A DNA stretch of 31,486 bases from CAZEJK01 sp964512045 (GTDB lineage: Bacteria > Acidobacteriota > Thermoanaerobaculia > Thermoanaerobaculales > Sulfomarinibacteraceae). Every line of letters begins with the position of its first letter. The stretch's first letter is position 1. Below are positions 24,109-31,486 of the stretch, in pieces. Made by a program: the position numbers and the translations under genes. The notes under the pieces were generated by a model. It was not told where the DNA came from, did no database searches, and saw only the letters and a program-made list of their open reading frames with translations. The stretch spans positions 1 through 31,486 of the forward strand of contig CAZEJK010000037.1 in the NCBI GenBank assembly GCA_964512045.1, in the 5' to 3' direction.

Positions 24109-24378
24109 TTACGGCAGCGTTCCGGACGCGTTGATCTCCTCCATCCAGCGCCGGAGACGAAGCTCGAGAATGTCGCCCGGGTCTCCGCTGCCGTCACCGT
24201 CGACGACGTCCACCTGGACGACGTGGCCTTCGGGGTTGGTGTCGACGTCGCGGATCGCCTCGATGCGCAGCGGCCCTTCGCTGGCGCCGACCTCCTGGGG
24301 TCGTGAGCGCATCCGCTCGAGGGTCTCGCGCTCCTCGGTGGTCAGGGTCATCAACAGGGTCACGCCTTCGTGTGTCAT
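24109..24378 (-). CDS. Small hypothetical protein
   Basis: This 89-residue frame starts at ATG (complement of 24376-24378) preceded by AAGGAGG on the minus strand. An upstream extension to 24477 is open but lacks such a site. The protein is acidic, with no Cys, membrane helix or signal peptide. It begins MTHEGVTLLMTLTTEERETL and contains VVQVDVVDGDGSGDPGD. I do not recognise a family. It lies 54 bases before the cupin gene in the same direction. Confidence 0.6.
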   Translation of the reverse strand: MTHEGVTLLMTLTTEERETLERMRSRPQEVGASEGPLRIEAIRDVDTNPEGHVVQVDVVDGDGSGDPGDILELRLRRWMEEINASGTLP

Positions 24379-24613
24379 CTGCCGGCCTCCTTTCGGCGTG
24401 CACTGCACGGTCGATCGCGCCACCGTAACGGCCAATACCCTGAGCGGTTCGGCGGGTACCGGCCCCGGCTGCGCCAACCGAGACGTGTCAGGACCAGCCT
24501 AGGAGCGTGCAGCTGTCTTCGCCTCCGGGAGCGCCCCCAGTTGGCTACGGGGCCCTTCCTGTCCGTGACTCCACTGGACGGTGGGCCGCCACCCTACCTC
24601 TGGCACGAGATGC

Positions 24614-27061
24614 TCAGCTCGCAGCTTCCGAGCCGTTGCCGTGGCGGTCGCGGGCAAACCGCTGGCCAGCCTCGGCGAGAGCCCTCAGCCGGTCGTCAAC
24701 GGCTCGGTTGACTGTGCCCTCGGGAAAGGTGCCGTCCGCTTGGCGCTCGCCCGCCGGTGTCCCGGTCAGAAGCGCGATACCTTCGTCCACGGTCCGGATC
24801 GGGTAGATGTGGAACTGACCTTCATCAACCGCCTCGACGACATCATGCCGCAGCATCAGGTGGCGTACGTTGCCTTCCGGAATCAGCACACCCTGGTCAC
24901 CGGTCAGGCCGCGGAGGCGGCAAACATCGAAAAACCCCTCGATCTTCTCGTTGACGCCGCCGATCGGCTGGACCACGCCGTGCTGGTTCACCGACCCCGT
25001 GACCGCGAGGCCCTGGCGGATGGGGAGCCCTGACAGGCTCGAGAGCAGCGCGTACAGCTCGGTTGACGACGCGCTGTCGCCGTCGACACCCTGATACATC
25101 TGCTCGAAGGTGAGCGACGCGGACAGCGCCAATGGCCGGTCCTGCGCGAACCGCTCGCCGAGGAACCCGGAGAGGATCAGCACCCCCTTGTTGTGAACGT
25201 TGCCGCCGAGATCGGTCTCACGCTCGATGTTGACGACGCCCTCGCTGCCGACGTGGGTGCGGGCGGTGATCCGCGAGGGACGGCCGAACATGTAGTCGCC
25301 GAGCTGCATGACGGACAGACCGTTCACCTGCGCCGGCGCCTCACCCTCCACGTCCACCAGGATGGTGCCCGTGGCGATCATCTCTCGGATCCGCTCCTCG
25401 ATCTGGTTGGAGCGGTAGATCCTGTGGTCGATCGCCTTCTGGACGTCGTTGCCGGTGACGAGCTCGTTGCCGTTCCGTCCAGACCAGTGCGCGGCCTCTC
25501 GGACGACGTCCCGTAGGATCGCGAAGGTGGTGGCGACCTTCTCCTGATCGGCGGCGAGCCGCGCGGCGTGCTCCACCAACCGCGCCACTCCTTCCGGCGC
25601 GTAATGCCGCAGCTCCTCGTTGCGACACAGGGTTGCGACGAACCGGGCGTAGTGCTGGGGAGTCTCCTCTCCCCACTCGGTGTCGATCGCGAAGTCGGCC
25701 TTGATCTTGAACAGCTCCCGGAACTCCGGGTCGAGGTTGAAGAGCAGGAAGTACAGCATCGGCTCCCCGGACAGCACCACCTTGATGTCCAGCGGGATCG
25801 GCTCCGGCTCCAGGGTGCGGGTGGTGATGACGCTGAGCTCCGCCATCATCGACTCGATCGTGACCTCCCGGTTCTTCAGGGCCCGCTTCAAGGTGGGCCA
25901 GGCGAGCGGCCGGAGCAGCAGGTCGCGAACCTCGACGATCAGGAACCCACCGTTGGCCTTGTGGAGAGCGCCGGCGCGCAGCATCCGGTAGTCGGTGTGA
26001 AGAGCGCCGAAACGGGCCTCGTGCTCGAGCCGGCCGATCAGGTTGCGCGTGGTCGGGTTGCCTTCGAACACCACGGGTGCGCCCTCGGTGTCGCAGTTGT
26101 CGACGATCAGGTTGACCCGGTAACGGTCGTAGTCTGGCCCTTGTTGTCCCTGCGCCATCGGGATCGGCATCTGTTGCTGTTGCTGCTCGTACTGCTTGGC
26201 GGTCTTGAAGCTCTGGACGTTGTCGATGATGGCGGCGCGAACAGCCTTCAGGAACTCCAGCACCTTCTCATGGTCTGAGAACCGCTCCTCGATCTCTTCG
26301 ACCAGGTTTTGGAGCGCAAACTCCACCACCTGCCGGTCGAGCTTGCGCACACGCTCCTTGGCCTCCTTCTGGATCTGTTGCATCGTGCGCATGCCGTCGC
26401 GCACCTCGGTCTGGAGCTCCTCCTGGGTCTCCTCGAGCTCCTTCTTCTTCTCGTCAGAGAGCGCCTCGTACTCCTCCTTCGATGGCACCTCACCGTCAAT
26501 CACCGGCGCGAGCGCCATTCCTTGCGGCGTCTGGATCAGCCGGAAGCCACGATCCTCCAGCCGATCGTTGATCTCGTCGATCAGCTCCTTCTGCCGCTTC
26601 TGGATCTCTTCCTGGATCCTCTGGCCTTCCTCCTCGTACTGCTCGCCCTCGAAGGCGCGGGGGATCTCGGCTTCGAGCTCCTCCACCAGGTTGTCCATCG
26701 CGTCACGGAGCTCACATCCCTTGCCGGCCGGCAGACGCAGTGCATGCGGCCGTTCGGGATCCTCGAAGTTGTTGATGTAGCACCAGTCGTCGGGTATCGG
26801 CCGGCCCTGTGCCTGCTCGCGGAGGAGCCGGCCAACGATCGTGGCCTTGCCGGTGCCCGGAGGCCCGACCGCGAAGCTGTGGTAGCCGGGGCTGGGGATG
26901 TCCAGCCCGAGCTCCAGCGCTTCGACGGCGCGTCTCTGGCCGATGACGAGGCTCAGATCCTCCACGTCCTCGGTGCTGGTGAAGTCGAACTGACTCGGGT
27001 CGCAGACACGACGGAGCCTGTCGGTGGTGAGCTCGGCTGCGGTGACGGTGTTCTCACTCAT
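24614..27061 (-). CDS. Lon-family ATP-dependent protease (YcbZ/LonC-like)
   Basis: This 815-residue protein has a AAA ATPase module with Walker A GPPGTGKAT (Gly66 to Lys72) and HKANGGFLIVEVRDLLLRPL as the Walker B region. A long charged coiled-coil insertion (about residues 125-265) separates them, and a Lon-type protease domain is at the C terminus. The catalytic dyad is Ser663 (GDSASSTE) and Lys706 (GGVNEKIEGFF), 43 residues apart as in E. coli Lon. It lacks the N-terminal substrate-binding LON domain, which fits the YcbZ-like group of Lon-related proteases. The frame extends 12 bases upstream to a TTG, but the ATG at 27061 directly follows GGGAGGC. It degrades proteins in the cytoplasm; substrates are unknown. 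Confidence 0.93.
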   Translation of the reverse strand: MSENTVTAAELTTDRLRRVCDPSQFDFTSTEDVEDLSLVIGQRRAVEALELGLDIPSPGYHSFAVGPPGTGKATIVGRLLREQAQGRPIPDDWCYINNFEDPERPHALRLPAGKGCELRDAMDNLVEELEAEIPRAFEGEQYEEEGQRIQEEIQKRQKELIDEINDRLEDRGFRLIQTPQGMALAPVIDGEVPSKEEYEALSDEKKKELEETQEELQTEVRDGMRTMQQIQKEAKERVRKLDRQVVEFALQNLVEEIEERFSDHEKVLEFLKAVRAAIIDNVQSFKTAKQYEQQQQQMPIPMAQGQQGPDYDRYRVNLIVDNCDTEGAPVVFEGNPTTRNLIGRLEHEARFGALHTDYRMLRAGALHKANGGFLIVEVRDLLLRPLAWPTLKRALKNREVTIESMMAELSVITTRTLEPEPIPLDIKVVLSGEPMLYFLLFNLDPEFRELFKIKADFAIDTEWGEETPQHYARFVATLCRNEELRHYAPEGVARLVEHAARLAADQEKVATTFAILRDVVREAAHWSGRNGNELVTGNDVQKAIDHRIYRSNQIEERIREMIATGTILVDVEGEAPAQVNGLSVMQLGDYMFGRPSRITARTHVGSEGVVNIERETDLGGNVHNKGVLILSGFLGERFAQDRPLALSASLTFEQMYQGVDGDSASSTELYALLSSLSGLPIRQGLAVTGSVNQHGVVQPIGGVNEKIEGFFDVCRLRGLTGDQGVLIPEGNVRHLMLRHDVVEAVDEGQFHIYPIRTVDEGIALLTGTPAGERQADGTFPEGTVNRAVDDRLRALAEAGQRFARDRHGNGSEAAS

Positions 27062-27159
27062 GATGCCTCCCAATGCCGGCTGCGCGTAGCGACCATCGCG
27101 AGGACGGCCTGTTCGCGCGTCGCGCCGTTCCCCATCCGAGCACGACCGGTGCGGCGTCA

Positions 27160-27180
27160 GAATCGGGGGATCACCGATTC
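27160..27180. promoter_or_regulatory. Dyad upstream of the Lon-family gene
   Basis: GAATCGG-N7-CCGATTC is a perfect 7-bp inverted repeat about 100 bases upstream of the protease start and 140 bases after the NrfJ-like stop. It could be an operator or a weak terminator for the upstream gene. No T run follows. Confidence 0.35.
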
Positions 27181-27320
27181 CGGCGCCGGAGGTTCAGCGC
27201 CCTGTACGGTGTGAGGCAGGGTCCACCTGGAGGGGAAGGTCCACGGCTGCAGGGGTGTGCCATCGAGCCGGACCCGTTCGAAGACGTTGTGGTGACGGGC
27301 TCCCGAGCTCGTGTCGCGCG

Positions 27321-28112
27321 CTACCGCTCGATTTGGGAGGCCTCGAGCAGAACGGGGTACTGATAGCCCATGCCGAAGTCGCGGTCGACGGTGATGGTGC
27401 CCGTGACGGTCACGATGTCGCCCACCTGGACGCTATCATCGCTGGTGACGGTCAGGTCGTGGGTGCCGTCAGCGGCATCGCCGCTTCCGTCCTGGATGTG
27501 GATCCAGTTGCGGTCGAGGATCCCCCCGTTGAACTTGACGACCTTTCCACGGATGGTCACCTCCTGGCCCGCGACGCTGCTGCGTTGGGCCCACACGTCT
27601 GCGACGGTCATGCCGTTCTCAGGTGGGGTGATGCTGCCCCCTTCAACAGCCTTCTCGGCGCCGGCCACGGACGGGTGTTCTCCAGCCGCCATCGAGCTCA
27701 TCCCGCTGCTCATCGTGCCGTGTGGCTGGGCCGAGGTGGGCTCGCCCTCATGCATGATGCTCGAGGAGAAGTAGATCAGCGGGAAGTCACGGTCCAATGA
27801 GGCACTGTGGAAGCCCTGCATCGGCATCTCTTGACTGAAGCTCACACGGTCGCCGACCGTCGCATCGAACTGAGTCCCTGCGGCCCATACCTCCTCCTTG
27901 CCGGTGTCCACGAGAATGTAGGTGTAGCCCGCGGCATCCATGGTCTCTGTCACCGTGCCGGTCACGATCGGGACCTCCCGGGGCTCGGTGGAGGCCGTTG
28001 CGGCGCGTTCTCCCTCGGTGGTGTCGGGAGTGGACGTCTTCCCGGTGCAGCCAGTGAGCAGTGCGATCGCCGGGACAAGGGCGAGTGTCACGGTGGGGAT
28101 GAGACGGTGCAT
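27321..28112 (-). CDS. NrfJ-like lipoprotein with two OB-like domains
   Basis: This 263-residue protein starts at ATG (complement of 28110-28112) behind GGAGG. A lipoprotein signal is present with the lipobox LTGC and acylated Cys22. Two similar beta-rich modules follow: about residues 46-115 (GTVTETMDAAGYTYILVDTG) and 170-263 (VTIRGKVVKFNGGILDRNWI, then GDIVTVTGTITVDRDFGMGY). The second matches the OB-fold of NrfJ-type proteins found near multihaem nitrite reductases. Between them is a stretch rich in Met, His and Ser (including PHGTMSSGMSSMAAGEH) that could bind copper. It should sit in the periplasm on a membrane. Function in this genome is unknown. Confidence 0.83.
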   Translation of the reverse strand: MHRLIPTVTLALVPAIALLTGCTGKTSTPDTTEGERAATASTEPREVPIVTGTVTETMDAAGYTYILVDTGKEEVWAAGTQFDATVGDRVSFSQEMPMQGFHSASLDRDFPLIYFSSSIMHEGEPTSAQPHGTMSSGMSSMAAGEHPSVAGAEKAVEGGSITPPENGMTVADVWAQRSSVAGQEVTIRGKVVKFNGGILDRNWIHIQDGSGDAADGTHDLTVTSDDSVQVGDIVTVTGTITVDRDFGMGYQYPVLLEASQIER

Positions 28113-28476
28113 GGAGCCTCCATGAGGTGTTCGGATCACCGCGTCGGCTACCCGAGGACTGACGAACGCGGCGCCGTTGAGGTAACACAGTGTTGGATGG
28201 TGATCTTCCGGTGGAGGAATCGGGAGATTCGTGTGCGATCGGCGGATCGATCGTCTGATGTATTTGGTGCGCCGAGCGGTAGGGTGGACCCGTGCAGGTC
28301 GACCAGGTCGTTCGGCGACGAAAACGTCGGCTGTCGTGACGCCGTTGGTCAGCCAAATGGTCGGTGCGTCAGAGCTCCGGGTCCAGCGCTGCCGCGGCGT
28401 AGCCGGCTGACGTCGCGTGATGGCTGTGAGCAAACGGCGGGAGCACCAAGGCCACCACCACGTCATCTCGAGTCCC
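28113..28476. other. Gene-free stretch
   Basis: Apart from the ribosome binding site of the gene ending at 28112, no gene, repeat or clear terminator is visible here. The reading frames that cross it have no supported start and a composition unlike protein. Confidence 0.5.
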
Positions 28477-30837
28477 TCACTTGCCGCTCGTCAACCACAC
28501 CTCCGGAACCCACAGCATGTGGGCCTCTGCGTGCTCGACGCCCACCTGACCCCAGTTGGAGACGAACAGCACGTGGCGGAGGTCGCGGGACGGGCAGGCT
28601 CTGGGGATCGCCCAGCCGGAGTGGTCGGCGTCCCAGTCGACCACCGAGCGGTGGTGGGCGAGACGGACAGTCCGGCCCCCGGCGGCGAGCTCGACGGCCA
28701 GCACCTGGTCGTCGTGCCACGCTGCCGAGTCAGCGGTCGCGTCGAGGGTCGAGACAACCGCCCAGCCAGGCCGGCCGAACGCCGCTCCGGAGACCACCAG
28801 CTCGGTCCAGTCCTCAGACTGGTCTATGGTCCACAGGTCGGTGCTCTGGCCGCTGGCCAGATCGACCATCTTCAGGGTGTTGCTCGCCGCGTGGTGGTAG
28901 ACCCAGACCGGTTCGCCGTCGGCTGTGAGCCCGACATCGCCGCCACCGACCTCGGCTGTCAGACCACGCCACGTCGGTGCGACACGATCGAGGACCATCA
29001 CGCCACACGGCGCCTCGGCGGTGCCAGGCTGCCCGTCAGGGCATGCGCCCGCAAACACCACCACGATCCACCCGCCGGTCGGGTCCATGGCGGTGAACTC
29101 CACCAGCCGTTCCGGTTCGAGCTCGATCTGGGGCGCCACGTGATCGGTGACGCGGTCGTAGACCAGGACTCCGACGGGGTCCCACGCGCCGGCCGAGGCG
29201 AGCAGCGCCCACCACCGGCCGTCGGCGGAAGGCCGCCCGTTCCAGCGGAGCCAGACCTGGGTGGCTGACGTTCCTGCAAGCTCGCCGGCGAAGTCGTGCA
29301 CGAGGGTGTGCGTTCCGGACGCGAGGTCGTGGACGACCATGGCGGTGCCATCAAACGCGAACAGAGCGTTTGGATCGGTCGGGTGCCATCGAGGATCTTC
29401 GCCGAGAGAGACCTGCCGGATCGGGGTCATCGTGTCCGCGTCCCACAGGTACCAGGAACCCCAGGTGCCGTACAGCAGGAACCGGGAGCCGTCCGCGTTG
29501 AACGCGGGGACCCGCGGCTCGGGTGTCACCAGGCATGGAGAGCCGTCGTCGTTGGCCGTGTCCACCGCAGCGGCGCTGACGCGCATCCGGCAGCTGCCGA
29601 ACACCGGATCACGGCGGGCGATGCGGACACCGGGTTCGGCCTCGCTGGTGGGCTGTAGCAGCGAGCGATCGGTGGTGGCTGCGGGAGCGGTCCCGGCGCA
29701 CGGCTCGTCCGCGCTCGCGCTGCCGCCGCGCGGCGCACGTCCGTCGACTGACCGGGCGGGTGTGCGCGCAGGCTGGGAGTGGGGCGTGGCGGTTGGCGTC
29801 GCCGGAACGGTGGTAGCCGTTGGTGTGTGCGTCACGCCTGGCGTGAGCGTTGGCGTGGGTGTTGTGGTGCCCGCGCTGGCCCGCCAGCGGTTGTACGCGA
29901 TGTTGAGCATGTCGACGAGCTCGCCTGTGGCCTTGAGGTTGCCGGCCCGGGAGGGATGGTTGTCGCTGCCGCCGTCGGGGTAGGCTGCGGTGTTGCCGCC
30001 CTGGTCGGTGATGTGCTCGATGACACCATTGCGGTAACGGTGATGGTTGCCGGAGGACCAGCCGAGGTCGTTGGTCTGCCAGTTGCCTCCGTTGGAGGTG
30101 AGGACCGTGTAGAAGTCCCACACCGCGACGTTGGCGTGCGGGTAGCCGTCAAGCCAGTCCTCCACCAACCAGGTATTGAACGCCCTGGCGTTGGCCGCCC
30201 ATGTGGAGTCCATCACGGGCGGCGCGGTGATCGCAATGAACAGCTTGTCCTGGCGGGTGGCGAAGTACGCGAGGATGTCGTTGTAGATCCCCTTGGCGTT
30301 GGCGACCGTGTGGTGCTCCGACCAGGAGCCCTCGCCGCGCAGTGGGTTGCTCCCGGTGGTCGGCGCGTCGTCCGGCGAGCCTTGCAGGTTGGAGTTCGGG
30401 TAGCAGGACTTGAACATGATGATCGAGTTCTCGCCCCCGGGGTCGCTATCGAGGCGCTCGTACGGCCACGAGCTCTGTTCGCTGAATGCGTACAGAGCAG
30501 CGGTATAGCGGCCACGTTCCGGGCCCCGGAACCAGCTCCACCAGTGACCGATGTCGGTGTTGTCACCGATCGCGTCGGGGCCCCAGCCGTAGTTGGTGTC
30601 GGAGACGTAGTAGCTGTTGGCGGCGAGAGCGGCGCCAAGGCCGCCGTTGCCGTCCACCAGCCAGTTCTCGCCGCAGGAGTGATGGATGAACACCAGCTTG
30701 ACCGGCTCGGCCGGAGGCGACGGATCCAGCGATGCCACGGCTCGGTCGAACCGTGAGGGACCCCCATCGTTGAACAGAGCGCCGAGGGACGCCATCCCCA
30801 CGACGAGCACGACCGCGAGCCACCAATGCGTGCGCAT
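28477..30837 (-). CDS. Secreted SGNH-like domain fused to a propeller-like domain
   Basis: This 786-residue protein starts at ATG 30837 behind GGAGGAGGT, six bases upstream. A signal peptide covers about residues 1-25. An N-terminal domain (about 40-320) has KLVFIHHSCGENWLVDGNGG at its start and SDNHPSRAGNLKATGELVD near its end, a Ser...Asp-His layout like SGNH hydrolases. A Thr/Pro linker follows (about 322-355, containing TPTPTLTPGVTHTPTATTVP), then a region of about 400 residues with repeated Trp/Asp motifs (SWYLWDADTMTPI, FDGTAMVVHDLASG) suggesting a WD40- or PD40-like propeller. Such linkers are familiar from Chloroflexota secreted proteins, so transfer is possible. Substrate is unknown. 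Confidence 0.8.
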   Translation of the reverse strand: MRTHWWLAVVLVVGMASLGALFNDGGPSRFDRAVASLDPSPPAEPVKLVFIHHSCGENWLVDGNGGLGAALAANSYYVSDTNYGWGPDAIGDNTDIGHWWSWFRGPERGRYTAALYAFSEQSSWPYERLDSDPGGENSIIMFKSCYPNSNLQGSPDDAPTTGSNPLRGEGSWSEHHTVANAKGIYNDILAYFATRQDKLFIAITAPPVMDSTWAANARAFNTWLVEDWLDGYPHANVAVWDFYTVLTSNGGNWQTNDLGWSSGNHHRYRNGVIEHITDQGGNTAAYPDGGSDNHPSRAGNLKATGELVDMLNIAYNRWRASAGTTTPTPTLTPGVTHTPTATTVPATPTATPHSQPARTPARSVDGRAPRGGSASADEPCAGTAPAATTDRSLLQPTSEAEPGVRIARRDPVFGSCRMRVSAAAVDTANDDGSPCLVTPEPRVPAFNADGSRFLLYGTWGSWYLWDADTMTPIRQVSLGEDPRWHPTDPNALFAFDGTAMVVHDLASGTHTLVHDFAGELAGTSATQVWLRWNGRPSADGRWWALLASAGAWDPVGVLVYDRVTDHVAPQIELEPERLVEFTAMDPTGGWIVVVFAGACPDGQPGTAEAPCGVMVLDRVAPTWRGLTAEVGGGDVGLTADGEPVWVYHHAASNTLKMVDLASGQSTDLWTIDQSEDWTELVVSGAAFGRPGWAVVSTLDATADSAAWHDDQVLAVELAAGGRTVRLAHHRSVVDWDADHSGWAIPRACPSRDLRHVLFVSNWGQVGVEHAEAHMLWVPEVWLTSGK

Positions 30838-31108
30838 GGTCAGACCTCCTCCGTCGTTTGGACCAGGACCTCCATCGTACCGCGTTCTCGTGCTGGCGCC
30901 GAGGGTCGGAGCTGGACGTTCGTCTCGCTCATCGACAGCCAGACCAACGACCCGACGAACATGTGGTAGGTCGGTGGTGACGGACCAGGCTCCGCTCACG
31001 AAAGATCCAACGAAGCCCCCCGGCGCCGGCCGCGGCCCCGGCCCCGGTAGCCGGCAGCCAAAAGAGCAAAAGAGTGCCAGGCCCAACGAAAACGTGACTA
31101 CGCCAAGG

Positions 31109-31300
31109 GTGGTAGGGGTTCTCCATGAGGCACCACGCGAGCACTGCAAGCCCGTCGCGCTCGCGAACCTCGCGCAGCAGCTCGACGAGCAGTTCGCCCT
31201 CGTCATCCTCGTCAAGAATCGCCGCTCCGTGCGAGCGAAGCGATCGTACAGGTGGTAGAGCCAGCCCTCCACCACGACCCCGCGGCTTCCTCGGCTTGAC
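31109..31300 (-). pseudogene. Remnant of a REP-associated tyrosine (Y1) transposase
   Basis: Three minus-strand reading-frame pieces together match the start of REP-associated transposases: KPRKPRG, then VVVEGWLYHLYDRFARTERR in another frame, then LDEDDEGELLVELLREVRER and DGLAVLAWCLMENPYH in a third. At least two frameshifts separate them. The expected HUH pair (NHxH in intact proteins) reads NPYH, so one metal-binding His is lost, and the sequence stops matching directly after it. The half carrying the catalytic Tyr is absent. It is therefore a dead fragment of a single-copy IS200-related domesticated transposase. Confidence 0.75.
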
Positions 31301-31326
31301 CGCAGAGGGGCCCAATGAGGTGTTCG

Positions 31327-31362
31327 TGGGGCCTGGGGCACCCTACTTGATCCAGGCTGCCC
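31327..31362. other. Imperfect stem-loop next to the transposase remnant
   Basis: GGGG-CCTGG and CCAGG-CTGCCCC can pair across a 15-base loop, about 30 bases upstream of the transposase fragment. It could be a REP-like hairpin or part of a terminator. Evidence is weak. Confidence 0.25.
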
Positions 31363-31391
31363 CCCTCTCGCGGGGTCGCCTCATCGCCTCG

Positions 31392-31426
31392 TTGGTCACA
31401 CCGGCCGGAGACTCGTGTATTACTAT
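31392..31426 (+). promoter_or_regulatory. Possible promoter for the gene leaving the window
   Basis: TTGGTC at 31392-31397 and TGTATT at 31416-31421, followed by ACTAT, are separated by 18 bases and resemble a -35/-10 pair. They lie about 30 bases upstream of the ATG-like start at 31450. This is a weak match by eye. Confidence 0.3.
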
Positions 31427-31449
31427 CATCTCAAAAGCCGGAGGCCGAC

Positions 31450-31486
31450 GTGACCGAACCCCCCGCCCCTTCCATCAACCCGTTCG
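31450..31486 (+). CDS. Start of an unidentified gene (partial)
   Basis: GTG at 31450 is preceded by GGAGG five bases upstream and opens a frame reading VTEPPAPSINPF to the window edge. Only 12 residues are visible, so no product can be named. Support comes from the ribosome binding site, the frame staying open, and the possible promoter upstream. Confidence 0.55.
   Translation, partial: MTEPPAPSINPF

Noticed and set aside
24479..24613. Possible intrinsic terminator after the Lon-family gene
   Set aside because: Only a loose GCCCC...GGGGC pairing with a long loop is present and no T run follows on the minus strand.
30838..31341. Upstream extension of the secreted fusion protein
   Set aside because: The frame is open but runs through the transposase remnant. 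The ATG at 30837 has a near-perfect Shine-Dalgarno sequence and is followed by a signal peptide.

Overview
The window is a GC-rich bacterial chromosome segment with dense, often overlapping genes and good Shine-Dalgarno sequences. Gene content (a long-form membrane FadE, an Fe-type superoxide dismutase, a YcbZ-like Lon-family protease, and an MtrA / OmcA-MtrC pair of decahaem cytochromes) points to a proteobacterium, most likely an uncultured or little-studied gammaproteobacterium. That placement is inference from memory of families. No rRNA, tRNA or CRISPR array was seen.

Region 1 (1-6257, + strand) is the membrane half of a complex I operon: the end of nuoH, then nuoI, J, K, L, M and N, tightly packed with 4-base overlaps. 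Region 2 (6254-11414, + strand) continues without a break. The stop of nuoN overlaps the start of a P2-type (Ca2+-ATPase-like) P-type ATPase that carries an extra N-terminal HMA-like domain. It is followed by a divergent S-adenosylmethionine synthetase, a small DUF5132-like protein and a membrane protein with a second copy of the HMA-like domain. Three of the four junctions overlap, so this looks like one functional module of unknown role, possibly driven by the nuo promoter.

Region 3 (11490-13915) holds a small hypothetical gene, a single-domain rhodanese, an Fe superoxide dismutase, a gene-poor stretch with a diverged 243-bp-period repeat, and another small hypothetical gene. Region 4 (14184-19115, - strand) is a three-gene extracellular electron transfer conduit in the order OmcA/MtrC-like decahaem cytochrome, MtrA/DmsE-like decahaem cytochrome, outer-membrane beta-barrel. 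It would carry electrons across the outer membrane. The junction between the two cytochrome genes has a strong hairpin, plus a second dyad that covers the mtrA ribosome binding site. Upstream lies an almost 900-bp, locally AT-rich region with several perfect dyads and no convincing gene until a small cupredoxin-like fragment at 19996.

Region 5 (20413-28112, - strand) runs leftwards: an NrfJ-like lipoprotein, a Lon-family AAA protease, a small hypothetical protein, a cupin, FadE acyl-CoA dehydrogenase and an aldo/keto reductase. The last three are close enough to form an operon. Region 6 (28477-31486) has a large secreted protein that joins an SGNH-like domain to a propeller-like domain through a Thr/Pro linker, the wreck of a REP-associated tyrosine transposase, and the first codons of a rightward gene that leaves the window.

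The two most interesting systems are the ATPase / SAM-synthetase / HMA-like module attached to complex I, and the MtrCAB-type conduit with its possible RNA-level control.
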